From Elusimicrobiales bacterium (GTDB taxonomy: Bacteria; Elusimicrobiota; Elusimicrobia; Elusimicrobiales; Elusimicrobiaceae): a DNA stretch of 64,000 nt. Every line of letters begins with the position of its first letter. The first letter of the stretch is position 1. Under the pieces are notes generated by a model, which saw nothing but the letters and a program-made list of their open reading frames with translations, was not told the DNA's origin and did not search any database. This document shows positions 26,274 through 32,611 of this stretch, in pieces. The stretch covers positions 1 to 64,000 of the forward strand of contig JBAZJT010000015.1 in the NCBI GenBank assembly GCA_041651175.1. Reading direction: 5' to 3'. The position numbers were made by a program, and so were the translations under genes.

Positions 26274-28106
26274 ATGGACAACCGTCGCCAGGACGTGCGC
26301 AATATCGCCATCATCGCCCATGTGGATCACGGCAAAACCACTCTCGTGGACGCGATGCTTAAATACACCGGCTCCTTCCAGGTCAAAGCCGACGAGGCGC
26401 AGGAGGCCGTGCTGGATTCCAACCCGCTGGAGCGCGAGCGCGGCATCACCATCCTGGCCAAATGCACGTCGGTGCCGTATAAAGACCATATCATAAACAT
26501 CGTGGACACCCCCGGCCATGCCGATTTCGGCAGCGAGGTGGAGCGCATCCTTCAGATGGTTGACGGCGCACTGCTGCTGGTTGACGCGGTGGACGGCCCC
26601 ATGCCGCAAACCCGCTTTGTGCTGCGCAAGGCGCTGGCGCTGGGGCTTGCGCCCGTGGTGGTCGTCAACAAAATGGACCGTCCCAACGCGGACGCCGCCG
26701 CGGCGCTCAACGCGGTGTTTAGCCTTTTCATTGATTTGGGCGCCACAGACCCGCAGCTTGATTTCCCGGTGATGTACGCCTCCGGCAAGGACGGCTGGGC
26801 GGGCGATCAGACCTCCGGCGGCAAAGACGTCTCCCCCCTGTTTGAGACCATACTAAAGCATGTCCCCGCGCCGCTTGCCAACCCGGACAAGCCGCTTCAA
26901 ATGCAGATTACCATGCTGGAACACAACAATTTCGTCGGGCAGGTGGGTATAGGGCGCATAGTCAGCGGCAATATCGCAAAAGGCCAGAACGTGGTCCTGG
27001 CAAAGCCGGGCGGGGCATTGCAGCCGTGTAAGGCGGTGAAAATAGAACGTTTCGCGGGGCTTGGCCGCCGGGAGGTGGACGCCGCCTCTGCGGGGGATAT
27101 AGTGGCGGTCGCCGGGCTGGAAGGCGTAAATGTGGGCGACACTGTCTGCGCCGCGGATAATCCGGCGCCGCTTGCGCCGCTGTCCATAGACGAGCCTACG
27201 ATTTCAATGGAGTTTCTGGTAAACGACAGCCCGTTCGCGGGGCTGGAGGGCAAATACATCACCAGCCGCCATCTTGCCGCCCGGCTTGAGAAAGAGGCGC
27301 GCACGAACGTCGGTTTGTGCGTTGAGCCGATGGAGGGCGAAGGCAAATTCAAAGTTTCCGGCAGGGGCGAGCTGCACCTGACTATCCTTATTGAAACCAT
27401 TCGCCGCGAAGGCTTTGAGCTTGCCGTTACCGCCCCAGAAGTGATTTATAAGGAAGAAAACGGCAAGACGCTGGAGCCGATGGAATATCTGGTGCTGGAT
27501 ATAGACAGCGCGTATCAGGGCGCGATTTTTGAGCTTATCGGTCCGCGCGGCGCGAAACTTGAGAACATGGCCAGCGAAGGCTCAAACCGGCTGCGGCTGG
27601 AATATCTGATTCCGTCGCGCGCGCTGATAGGCTTTAAGTCCGATTTCCTGACGGCGACGCGCGGCACCGGGATGATGCATCACAGTTTTCACGGCTATTA
27701 CCCGAAGGTCAGCATACAGCCGCTGCGCCGCAACGGCGTATTCGTGGTAAAAGACGCGGGCGAGAGCAGCGCCTACGCGCTCTACGGCCTTCAGGACGGC
27801 GGACAGATGTTTGTCGGCCCCGGCGTGAAGGTCTATGAAGGCATGATAGTGGGCCAGAATTCGCGCGACAACGATTTGATTGTCAACCCCAACAAGATGA
27901 AAAAGCTCACCAACATGCGCACCAAAGCCGCCGACGAGGCGCTGGTCCTGACCCCCCACAGGGTGATGAGTCTGGAGCAGGCCATAGAATACATCGCCCC
28001 CGACGAGCTGGTTGAAATAACCCCCAAGTCAATCCGCCTGAGAAAGAAAATTCTGGTAAGCCATCTCCGCCGCCGCGCCGAACGTCCCGACAGCGAAGAG
28101 GAATAG
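26274..28106 (+). CDS. typA: ribosome-associated GTPase BipA/TypA
   Basis: Translational GTPase of the EF-G family that acts in 50S assembly and stress adaptation. The 610-residue protein has G1 AHVDHGKT, G2 RERGIT, G3 DTPGHAD and G4 NKMD at the start. EF-Tu-like domain II and two EF-G-like alpha/beta domains follow, then the BipA-specific C-terminal domain (FHGYYPK, VGQNSRDNDLIVNPNKMKKLTNMR, then a basic tail). ATG 26274 is taken as the start because GGGAG lies upstream and homologues begin close to the G1 motif. A TTG at 26256 is less likely. The gene is flanked by toxin-antitoxin pairs but has ordinary core-genome base composition. Confidence 0.95.
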   Translation: MDNRRQDVRNIAIIAHVDHGKTTLVDAMLKYTGSFQVKADEAQEAVLDSNPLERERGITILAKCTSVPYKDHIINIVDTPGHADFGSEVERILQMVDGALLLVDAVDGPMPQTRFVLRKALALGLAPVVVVNKMDRPNADAAAALNAVFSLFIDLGATDPQLDFPVMYASGKDGWAGDQTSGGKDVSPLFETILKHVPAPLANPDKPLQMQITMLEHNNFVGQVGIGRIVSGNIAKGQNVVLAKPGGALQPCKAVKIERFAGLGRREVDAASAGDIVAVAGLEGVNVGDTVCAADNPAPLAPLSIDEPTISMEFLVNDSPFAGLEGKYITSRHLAARLEKEARTNVGLCVEPMEGEGKFKVSGRGELHLTILIETIRREGFELAVTAPEVIYKEENGKTLEPMEYLVLDIDSAYQGAIFELIGPRGAKLENMASEGSNRLRLEYLIPSRALIGFKSDFLTATRGTGMMHHSFHGYYPKVSIQPLRRNGVFVVKDAGESSAYALYGLQDGGQMFVGPGVKVYEGMIVGQNSRDNDLIVNPNKMKKLTNMRTKAADEALVLTPHRVMSLEQAIEYIAPDELVEITPKSIRLRKKILVSHLRRRAERPDSEEE

Positions 28107-28170
28107 CCCCGGTCCAAAAAGTTAAACAACGTATTTCTCATCGGAAGCTGCGCGCAGGACGGGGAATTCT

Positions 28171-28209
28171 TTCCACAGATTGACCACAGAGTTTCACAGA
28201 TTATCCGGA
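28171..28209 (-). repeat. CTGTGG-rich dispersed repeat, copy 2
   Basis: Inverted relative to copy 1 (25494-25532). Read on the minus strand it begins TCCGGATAATCTGTGAAA and continues with CTCTGTGG and ATCTGTGG. Apart from this and the following repeats, 28107-28298 shows no gene. Confidence 0.68.
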
Positions 28210-28238
28210 CTTTTCTTTATACTGTGAGCCTGGTTTGA

Positions 28239-28265
28239 GCCCATCTGTGGGCATCTGTGGTTAAA
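28239..28265 (+). repeat. CTGTGG-rich repeat, copy 3
   Basis: Contains CCATCTGTGG and GCATCTGTGG in tandem followed by TTAAAA. An inverted relative lies at 28471-28495, so the two frame the palindromic element between them. Confidence 0.55.
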
Positions 28266-28299
28266 ACTCCCCATAGTAAAACGGGTTTACTTCATGATT

Positions 28300-28463
28300 T
28301 AACCTGAAAGTTTCAGTTGGCTGCGGGATTCGGCGAAAAATCGCTTCATACTGCCTTCACAAAATTATCCTTTCGTGCTGTGAAGCACGCGCGGATAATT
28401 TTGTTCGGCATTATCTCGCGCTTTTTCGCCTCGGTCCTCGCACCAACTGAAACTTTCAGGTTA
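28300..28463. mobile_element. TA-flanked palindromic element (MITE-like), copy A
   Basis: A 160-bp core (28302-28461) with perfect 19-bp terminal inverted repeats beginning ACCTGAAAGTTTCAGTTGG. Each end is flanked by TA, which fits a TA target duplication. Inside, the arms stay imperfectly complementary (GGCGAAAAA with its inverse, ACAAAATTATCC with its inverse) up to an apical hairpin CGTGC/GCACG. The whole DNA or RNA could fold into one long hairpin. It has no coding capacity for a transposase. The overall design matches the element at 46197-46363, though the terminal sequences differ. Confidence 0.75.
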
Positions 28464-28470
28464 ACGGCTT

Positions 28471-28495
28471 TTCAACCACAGATGGCCACAGATAA
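28471..28495 (-). repeat. CTGTGG-rich repeat, copy 4
   Basis: Reads TTCAACCACAGATGGCCAC on the plus strand, the inverse of the words in copy 3. It lies just outside the right end of palindromic element A and upstream of the second toxin-antitoxin promoter. Confidence 0.55.
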
Positions 28496-28539
28496 CGGCG
28501 GGCTGCGGGGGCAGGAAAAATCCGAGAAATTCCGGGGGC

Positions 28540-28568
28540 TTGATATTACATGGCATACCATGTATAAT
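28540..28568 (+). promoter_or_regulatory. promoter and operator palindrome of toxin-antitoxin operon 2
   Basis: TTGATA and TATAAT are separated by exactly 17 bp. A perfect inverted repeat, TACATGGCATACCATGTA (28547-28564), fills the spacer and runs into the -10 box. This is the position expected for an autorepressor operator bound by the HigA-like antitoxin. The predicted transcript start coincides with the toxin ATG. Confidence 0.75.
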
Positions 28569-28574
28569 ATGGGT

Positions 28575-28922
28575 ATGAAAATGTATGCGGTGGAGTTTTA
28601 TCAAAGCGAGCGCGGCGAAAATTACGTGGAGGATTTCCTTGACGGACTTCAGGAAAAAACCAGAAACAAAACACTTGCATGGATTAGGATACTGCAGATG
28701 CATGGCCCTGAATTGAAACGTCCCCATGCGGATTTGCTTGAAAGCCCTGTTCATGAGTTGCGCGTGTCATTTTCAAAAGATGAGGTGCGGATACTTTATT
28801 TTTTCGCCGGCGATGCTATAGTGCTGACGCATGGTTTTCTCAAGAAAACGCGCGATGTCCCACCTGGTGAAATTGAGCGGGCAAGACGCATTATGTCCGA
28901 CTGGCAAAGGAGAAACTTATGA
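28575..28922 (+). CDS. HigB/RelE-like toxin (Gp49 family)
   Basis: A 115-residue protein of the phage-derived Gp49-like/HigB toxin family. It begins YAVEFYQSERGENYVEDFLDGL, then has RPHADLLESPVHELRVS and RILYFFAGDAIVLTHGFLKKT, the usual core of these ribosome-dependent mRNA interferases. The toxin gene comes first and overlaps the antitoxin by 4 bp, the inverted order typical of higBA. No Shine-Dalgarno is visible. ATG 28575 coincides with the expected transcript start, which suggests leaderless translation; ATGs at 28569 and 28581 are alternatives. Sequence open upstream to 28317 runs through palindromic element A and is not part of the gene. Confidence 0.88.
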   Translation: MKMYAVEFYQSERGENYVEDFLDGLQEKTRNKTLAWIRILQMHGPELKRPHADLLESPVHELRVSFSKDEVRILYFFAGDAIVLTHGFLKKTRDVPPGEIERARRIMSDWQRRNL

Positions 28923-29203
28923 ACGCCAAAAAGCGCTATACCTTTGACGATTACCTCAAGAAGCAGGAGGCTAAAGACCCCGCATTCCGGGCTAGGTACG
29001 AGCATGAGGTCCGCCTCGCCGAAATTGCCGTGCAGATAGCCAAAGCCCGCGAGGCTAAGGGCCTCACGCAAGCCGCTCTGGCAAGGAAGATTCACACAAC
29101 GCAGCAGGTCGTTTCGGATATTGAGCGGCTCAAGTACCCGAACATGACGCTTAACACTTTGCTTAGAATCACTTCAGCGTTGCGTATACATATAACCCTG
29201 TAA
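28919..29203 (+). CDS. HigA-like antitoxin, XRE-type HTH
   Basis: A 94-residue protein with an N-terminal helical segment (YTFDDYLKKQEAKDPAFRARY) and a C-terminal Xre/Cro helix-turn-helix (about 38-90: AREAKGLTQAALARKIHTTQQVVSDIE). Its family neutralises the HigB toxin and represses the operon, very probably through the palindrome at 28547-28564. The start overlaps the toxin stop (ATGA). Confidence 0.9.
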   Translation: MNAKKRYTFDDYLKKQEAKDPAFRARYEHEVRLAEIAVQIAKAREAKGLTQAALARKIHTTQQVVSDIERLKYPNMTLNTLLRITSALRIHITL

Positions 29204-29240
29204 CCTCGTTATCCAGCGTTAACGCGGGAGAAATGTTGAT

Positions 29241-29269
29241 TTGAAACTGCGGGGGACTTCTTGTATAAT
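29241..29269 (+). promoter_or_regulatory. near-consensus sigma-70 promoter of the structured RNA
   Basis: TTGAAA (29241-29246) and TATAAT (29264-29269) are separated by 17 bp. This is one of the best promoters in the window. It starts transcription near 29276, right before a run of stable hairpins and about 285 nt before the next ORF. Confidence 0.8.
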
Positions 29270-29275
29270 TTGATG

Positions 29276-29521
29276 AGTAACGCGCACCGCAACCCTGTAT
29301 ACTTTCAGACGGAGGAATGCTTATAGCGAGATAAAACTTTTCGCTGAATTTTTGGCTTGTTTTCGGGAGTCTGCATAAGAGCAGGCTGAGCTTCTGAAGT
29401 GATTCGGAAGCCCACACTAGACCGAAAGCAGGTCGCCCGTTGTTGCCCCCGCAAGGGGGCAGGGCGACATTGCTTTGGGTTCCTAGTGTGACTCAGGTGA
29501 TGTCGCCCCTTTTATTTGGGG
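29276..29521 (+). ncRNA. structured RNA candidate (ncRNA or long 5' leader)
   Basis: About 245 nt with at least five hairpins. 29325-29345 has arms AGCGA/TCGCT. 29368-29387 has AGTCTGC/GCAGGCT. 29390-29411 has a 9-bp stem with a GTGA tetraloop (GNRA). 29413-29490 is a long composite stem: CACACTAG/CTAGTGTG, ACC/GGT and AAAGCA/TGCTTT, then GTCGCCC/GGGCGAC, then GCCCCC-GCAA-GGGGGC with a second GNRA loop. 29506-29521 has CCCC/GGGG. I do not recognise it as tmRNA, RNase P RNA, SRP RNA or a known riboswitch. A divergent 6S RNA is conceivable from its rod shape. It may act alone or regulate the gene at 29560. Confidence 0.6.
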
Positions 29522-29559
29522 TATTCATCTAGTTCGAAACGGGGAAAAGGGGAAGGTTT

Positions 29560-30486
29560 ATGGCTTGCAACTTCATAAAAAACGGCAAATGTATAAAACT
29601 GAATGAGGTAACACGCCAAACCATATCTGTTAACAGTATGTTAAAACTTGTTATTGCGTTCTTTGTACTTTTAGCACTGGTATCCACAAGTTCTATGGCA
29701 GAAGGCAAAGCGGATGGGGTGCGAAAAATATTCAGGAAAATGCTGAAGGTGGAATTGTCTCCAGAGGAAGTATTGAAAAAATATCTTGCCGCCAAGACGT
29801 GGGAAGAAAGACTGCCCCTCGTTAGAAATCCAAATAAAGTAAAGTCTCTTATGAAGGAACATTATGGTGAAAATTATAAGGGGCCAGCGAAGTATATAGA
29901 AATGTCAAATCCAGAGGAGATAATCGAGAATGCGAAGGATAACGTGTACGCATCCAGAGTGGTTTTTGAAAGGGGTAAAAACGTTTTTGGCGGCACCGTT
30001 GAGGACGCCATTAACTATCTAATAATCAAAACACCAGATGGTTATAAGATTGACTGGGAGGCATCCACAATCTATAACCCCATGAGTTGGGTCGCTTTCA
30101 AGGTACAACGTCCTTCAACTCCAAATAAATTCAGGGTTATGGGAGAATTGTCAGATTATTATGACGATGGCGTGATTCGTCAAGGGATGCCTGGATTTTA
30201 CTATAGTATAGAACTAAGTGCTGTGGAAGAAGGCAAGATTGTTCCTCTATTTCTTTACGCATATATAGGAAAAGAATCTCCTGACGGGCGGCGCCTTTTT
30301 GAAATTTTGAAAGATGGCAAATCGAAACCGCTTATATTGGAGTTACATTGGGAGCCGGGCTGTGCTATTTTGAGTATAGATAAGTTTATTCAACCTGGGT
30401 TTCTAGAGTATGACGACGAGAGCGGTAATTCTTCCGGAGAAAGAAAGCGGACCGATTTGAGTCATCAACCGCACAAAGCAAACTAA
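29560..30486 (+). CDS. unknown membrane-anchored protein, AT-rich gene
   Basis: A 308-residue protein that I do not recognise. A short Cys-containing N-terminus (ACNFIKNGKCIKL) is followed by one hydrophobic segment at about 28-45 (LKLVIAFFVLLALVS) and a soluble domain of about 250 residues. The soluble part has YLAAKTWEERLPLVRNPNKV and MKEHYGENY, a pattern seen in helical regions of secreted proteins of unknown function. It also has DGYKIDWEASTIYNPMSW, which recalls NTF2-like domains, but this is only an impression. A GGGGAAGG site sits 5 nt before the ATG. The gene is clearly richer in A and T than its neighbours, and its wobble positions differ from them, suggesting recent acquisition. It follows the structured RNA. 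Confidence 0.6.
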   Translation: MACNFIKNGKCIKLNEVTRQTISVNSMLKLVIAFFVLLALVSTSSMAEGKADGVRKIFRKMLKVELSPEEVLKKYLAAKTWEERLPLVRNPNKVKSLMKEHYGENYKGPAKYIEMSNPEEIIENAKDNVYASRVVFERGKNVFGGTVEDAINYLIIKTPDGYKIDWEASTIYNPMSWVAFKVQRPSTPNKFRVMGELSDYYDDGVIRQGMPGFYYSIELSAVEEGKIVPLFLYAYIGKESPDGRRLFEILKDGKSKPLILELHWEPGCAILSIDKFIQPGFLEYDDESGNSSGERKRTDLSHQPHKAN

Positions 30487-30555
30487 ACTGTTGCTGTACG
30501 GGTGGAGCGTATACTATTTGGCAACTGATGTTGAGCAAAGGGGAGGAATTGCGCT

Positions 30556-30849
30556 ATGTCTACCGGAATCGGAGTGGCTAGATTATTTAGAATAAACCTT
30601 AATCAGAACCTATGGTTCTTGGTTGTGAGCTATGGTTTTATGGGGTTTGCTGAATACAAAATTACTACTGGGCATATTTTGCTATGCTTTTCATTCATTT
30701 TGTCTGTTGTTACTACATGCTCGGCTGTGATGACACTAATGGCATACACAATGGAATATTGTTGCTCTAAAATGCGAAACATCCCTAATTCAGGTTGCCG
30801 GAGTTTTGCACCTCCAATGTGTCGTGATTGTAGTGCTGACAAAAAATAG
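30556..30849 (+). CDS. small unknown membrane protein, AT-rich gene
   Basis: A 97-residue protein with two hydrophobic segments (about 17-31 and 37-62) and a Cys-rich tail (YCCSKM, SGCRS, PPMCRDC). GGGGAGG lies about 9 nt upstream of the ATG. It shares the AT-rich composition of the preceding gene, and a strong terminator follows it. The stop codon TAG falls within a sequence resembling the terminal repeat of the palindromic element at 46197-46363. Function unknown; the Cys pairs could bind metal. Confidence 0.45.
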   Translation: MSTGIGVARLFRINLNQNLWFLVVSYGFMGFAEYKITTGHILLCFSFILSVVTTCSAVMTLMAYTMEYCCSKMRNIPNSGCRSFAPPMCRDCSADKK

Positions 30850-30878
30850 ACTTGTTCCAGAATAAGACGAATAGGGGT

Positions 30879-30917
30879 CTTGCTCCCGAACAAAGTTCGG
30901 GAGCAAGCCTTTTTTTC
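30879..30917 (+). terminator. strong intrinsic terminator built from a mobile-element end
   Basis: A perfect 13-bp stem CTTGCTCCCGAAC/GTTCGGGAGCAAG with an AAA loop is followed by CC and a run of seven T residues. It ends transcription of the AT-rich genes. The stem shares CTTGCTCCCGAA with the terminal inverted repeat of the palindromic element at 46197-46363. The T-run is on the plus-strand side only. Confidence 0.88.
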
Positions 30918-32412
30918 AAACCTGCGCGTGGCCGGGGCCGTAGAGCGCCTTGACCGCCGCCGGAGTGGCGCGCTTGGCCGCCCAGTCGCGGATAGCCTTG
31001 ACCTGCTCGGCCATTGTCTTTGAGAGCGGCACCATTATCTGGGTCTGATGCCAGACGTCCTCGCTGTTCATGGCGCGGTTGGCCTGGCGCGCCTCTATGC
31101 GCGCGGCGATGACGGCCTGCTCTATCTCGGCGCCGCTCCAGCCGTTGGTGTAGTGGACCAGGTATTTCATCTTGAATTCCTTGGGGTCCGCGCTGTTGGC
31201 GGTCAGATGGATGTTGAATATCTGGGCGCGCTCCTCGTCGTCGGGCAGGTCGCAGAAGAACACCTGGTCAAAGCGGCCTTTGCGGATGATTTCCGCCGGC
31301 AGCATTTCAATGCGGTTGGCGGTGGCGGCGACAAAAACCAGAGGCGGCTTTTCCTGCATCCAGGTGAGAAACGCCGAAAACACGCGCGACTGCGCCGTGG
31401 CGGCCTCTTTGGGTGTGCTGAGGGCGCTTTCCATTTCGTCTATCCACAGCACGGCGGGGGCTACCGACTCTATGGCGTTGAGCGCGCGGTTGAACGCCTC
31501 TTCCGGGCTGCCGTAGGCGCCGGAAAAAATCAAGCTCATGTTGAGGCGGAACAGCGGTATGTCCCACAGCGCGGGGATGGCTTTTGCCAGCAGGCTTTTG
31601 CCGCAGCCGCTGACCCCCATTATCAGAATGCCCTTGGGAATGGGCATGCCGGAGTCCACCGAGGCCTGGGTGAACAGGTCCTTGCGTTTCATCGCCCATG
31701 TCTTGATGTTGCCTGCGCCGCCGATGATGCTGGTGTTGGGCCGTATCGGGACATATTCCAGGAATCCCGCTTTTTTGGCGATGGCGGCTTTTTCCGCGAA
31801 AATCTCGTCCAGCGGCTTGGTTTTGGAGGCGCCGCTGCTGTAGGTGCGGAACATCACATGGTCCACTTCCTTTAGCGTCATGCCGCGCAGCGCAAGCACA
31901 AGCTGCGATTTTACCGCCGCCGGCAGGGCGGCCTCCGGCGGAAACTGCTTCTCTATGGCCAGCACGCGGGCGGAGAGTTCTTCAGGGGAGGGCAGGTCCA
32001 TATCCGCGTGGAATATCTCTTTTTCAAGCGACTCGGGCAAAACGTTTATGGCGGAGGTTATCACTATTACCGCCTGGTAATTGCGGGATAAAACCGAATA
32101 GGCCTCCCGCAGCCCGCGGACGGAGCGCGGGTCGGTCATGAAAGCCGGCAGGTCCTTCATCACATAAAACCCGCGCCGGGGCTGGGTGATGATGTTTTGA
32201 ATCGCGGCCACCGGGTCGCGCGTGTCCACGCCGTTGGCCGGCGGGTTGAAGCCGTAAACGCAGCTCCAGGTAGTCAATGTGCCGTTGGCGAAACACCTGG
32301 GCAGCAGGGTCCTGAGGTTGTCTATGACGCGGTCTTCTTCCGAGGAATGCACGTACACAATCGGATGCCGACCCTGCAACGCACGTATAATCTGACTTTC
32401 AAAGCTGGCCAT
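30916..32412 (-). CDS. Ycf46-like AAA+ ATPase
   Basis: A 498-residue AAA+ protein of the Ycf46 type. An N-terminal region (about 1-230) resembles an inactive ATPase-like fold and contains IVYVHSSEEDRVIDNLR. The AAA core follows with Walker A GVSGCGKS, Walker B VLWIDEME, sensor 1 ATAN, an arginine-finger segment IRKGRFDQVFFCDLP and sensor 2 GWSGAEIEQAV. In cyanobacteria and plastids the family has been linked to carbon-use control, but its biochemical role is unsettled. The start at 32412 is preferred over 32433 because GGAGGA lies just upstream. The gene is transcribed divergently from the large lipid/polyketide synthase operon. Confidence 0.88.
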   Translation of the reverse strand: MASFESQIIRALQGRHPIVYVHSSEEDRVIDNLRTLLPRCFANGTLTTWSCVYGFNPPANGVDTRDPVAAIQNIITQPRRGFYVMKDLPAFMTDPRSVRGLREAYSVLSRNYQAVIVITSAINVLPESLEKEIFHADMDLPSPEELSARVLAIEKQFPPEAALPAAVKSQLVLALRGMTLKEVDHVMFRTYSSGASKTKPLDEIFAEKAAIAKKAGFLEYVPIRPNTSIIGGAGNIKTWAMKRKDLFTQASVDSGMPIPKGILIMGVSGCGKSLLAKAIPALWDIPLFRLNMSLIFSGAYGSPEEAFNRALNAIESVAPAVLWIDEMESALSTPKEAATAQSRVFSAFLTWMQEKPPLVFVAATANRIEMLPAEIIRKGRFDQVFFCDLPDDEERAQIFNIHLTANSADPKEFKMKYLVHYTNGWSGAEIEQAVIAARIEARQANRAMNSEDVWHQTQIMVPLSKTMAEQVKAIRDWAAKRATPAAVKALYGPGHAQV

Positions 32413-32460
32413 AATCGTCCTCCGAGAGTACACGATATAATAAAAAGCCTTTCATTTGCA

Positions 32461-32514
32461 AAAACACCAAAAACGCCAAAAACAGTGAAAACAGCGAAAA
32501 CAGTGAAAACGGCC
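32461..32514. repeat. six 9-bp tandem repeats with A-tracts
   Basis: Six consecutive 9-bp units each begin AAAAC (AAAACACCA, AAAACGCCA, AAAACAGTG, AAAACAGCG, AAAACAGTG, AAAACGGCC). They lie in the shared control region between the AAA ATPase gene and the synthase operon, immediately upstream of the candidate synthase promoter. Confidence 0.8.
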
Positions 32515-32515
32515 C

Positions 32516-32542
32516 TTGTCCCGTTCGGACGGTTTTTATAAA
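32516..32542 (+). promoter_or_regulatory. candidate promoter of the synthase operon
   Basis: TTGTCC and TATAAA are separated by 15 bp, which is short. They are followed by a leader of about 65 nt with an AGGAGGAG ribosome-binding site shortly before the ATG at 32612. The A-tract repeats directly upstream could act as an UP element or regulator-binding array. Confidence 0.4.
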
Positions 32543-32611
32543 ATCAAGAGATATGCGCAGCAACCGTCCCCCGCTTTTCCCGGCTGATGCCGGCAGGAGG
32601 AGAGTTATCCC

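Noticed and set aside
28317..28574. Upstream extension of the HigB-like toxin frame
   Set aside because: It translates palindromic element A and a repeat. Homologues begin near 28575, after the consensus promoter.
29276..29521. Assignment as 6S RNA, tmRNA or RNase P RNA
   Set aside because: The rod-like stem recalls 6S RNA, but a conserved central bubble could not be confirmed. The tRNA-like ends of tmRNA and the RNase P core sequences are absent. It is left as an unassigned candidate.
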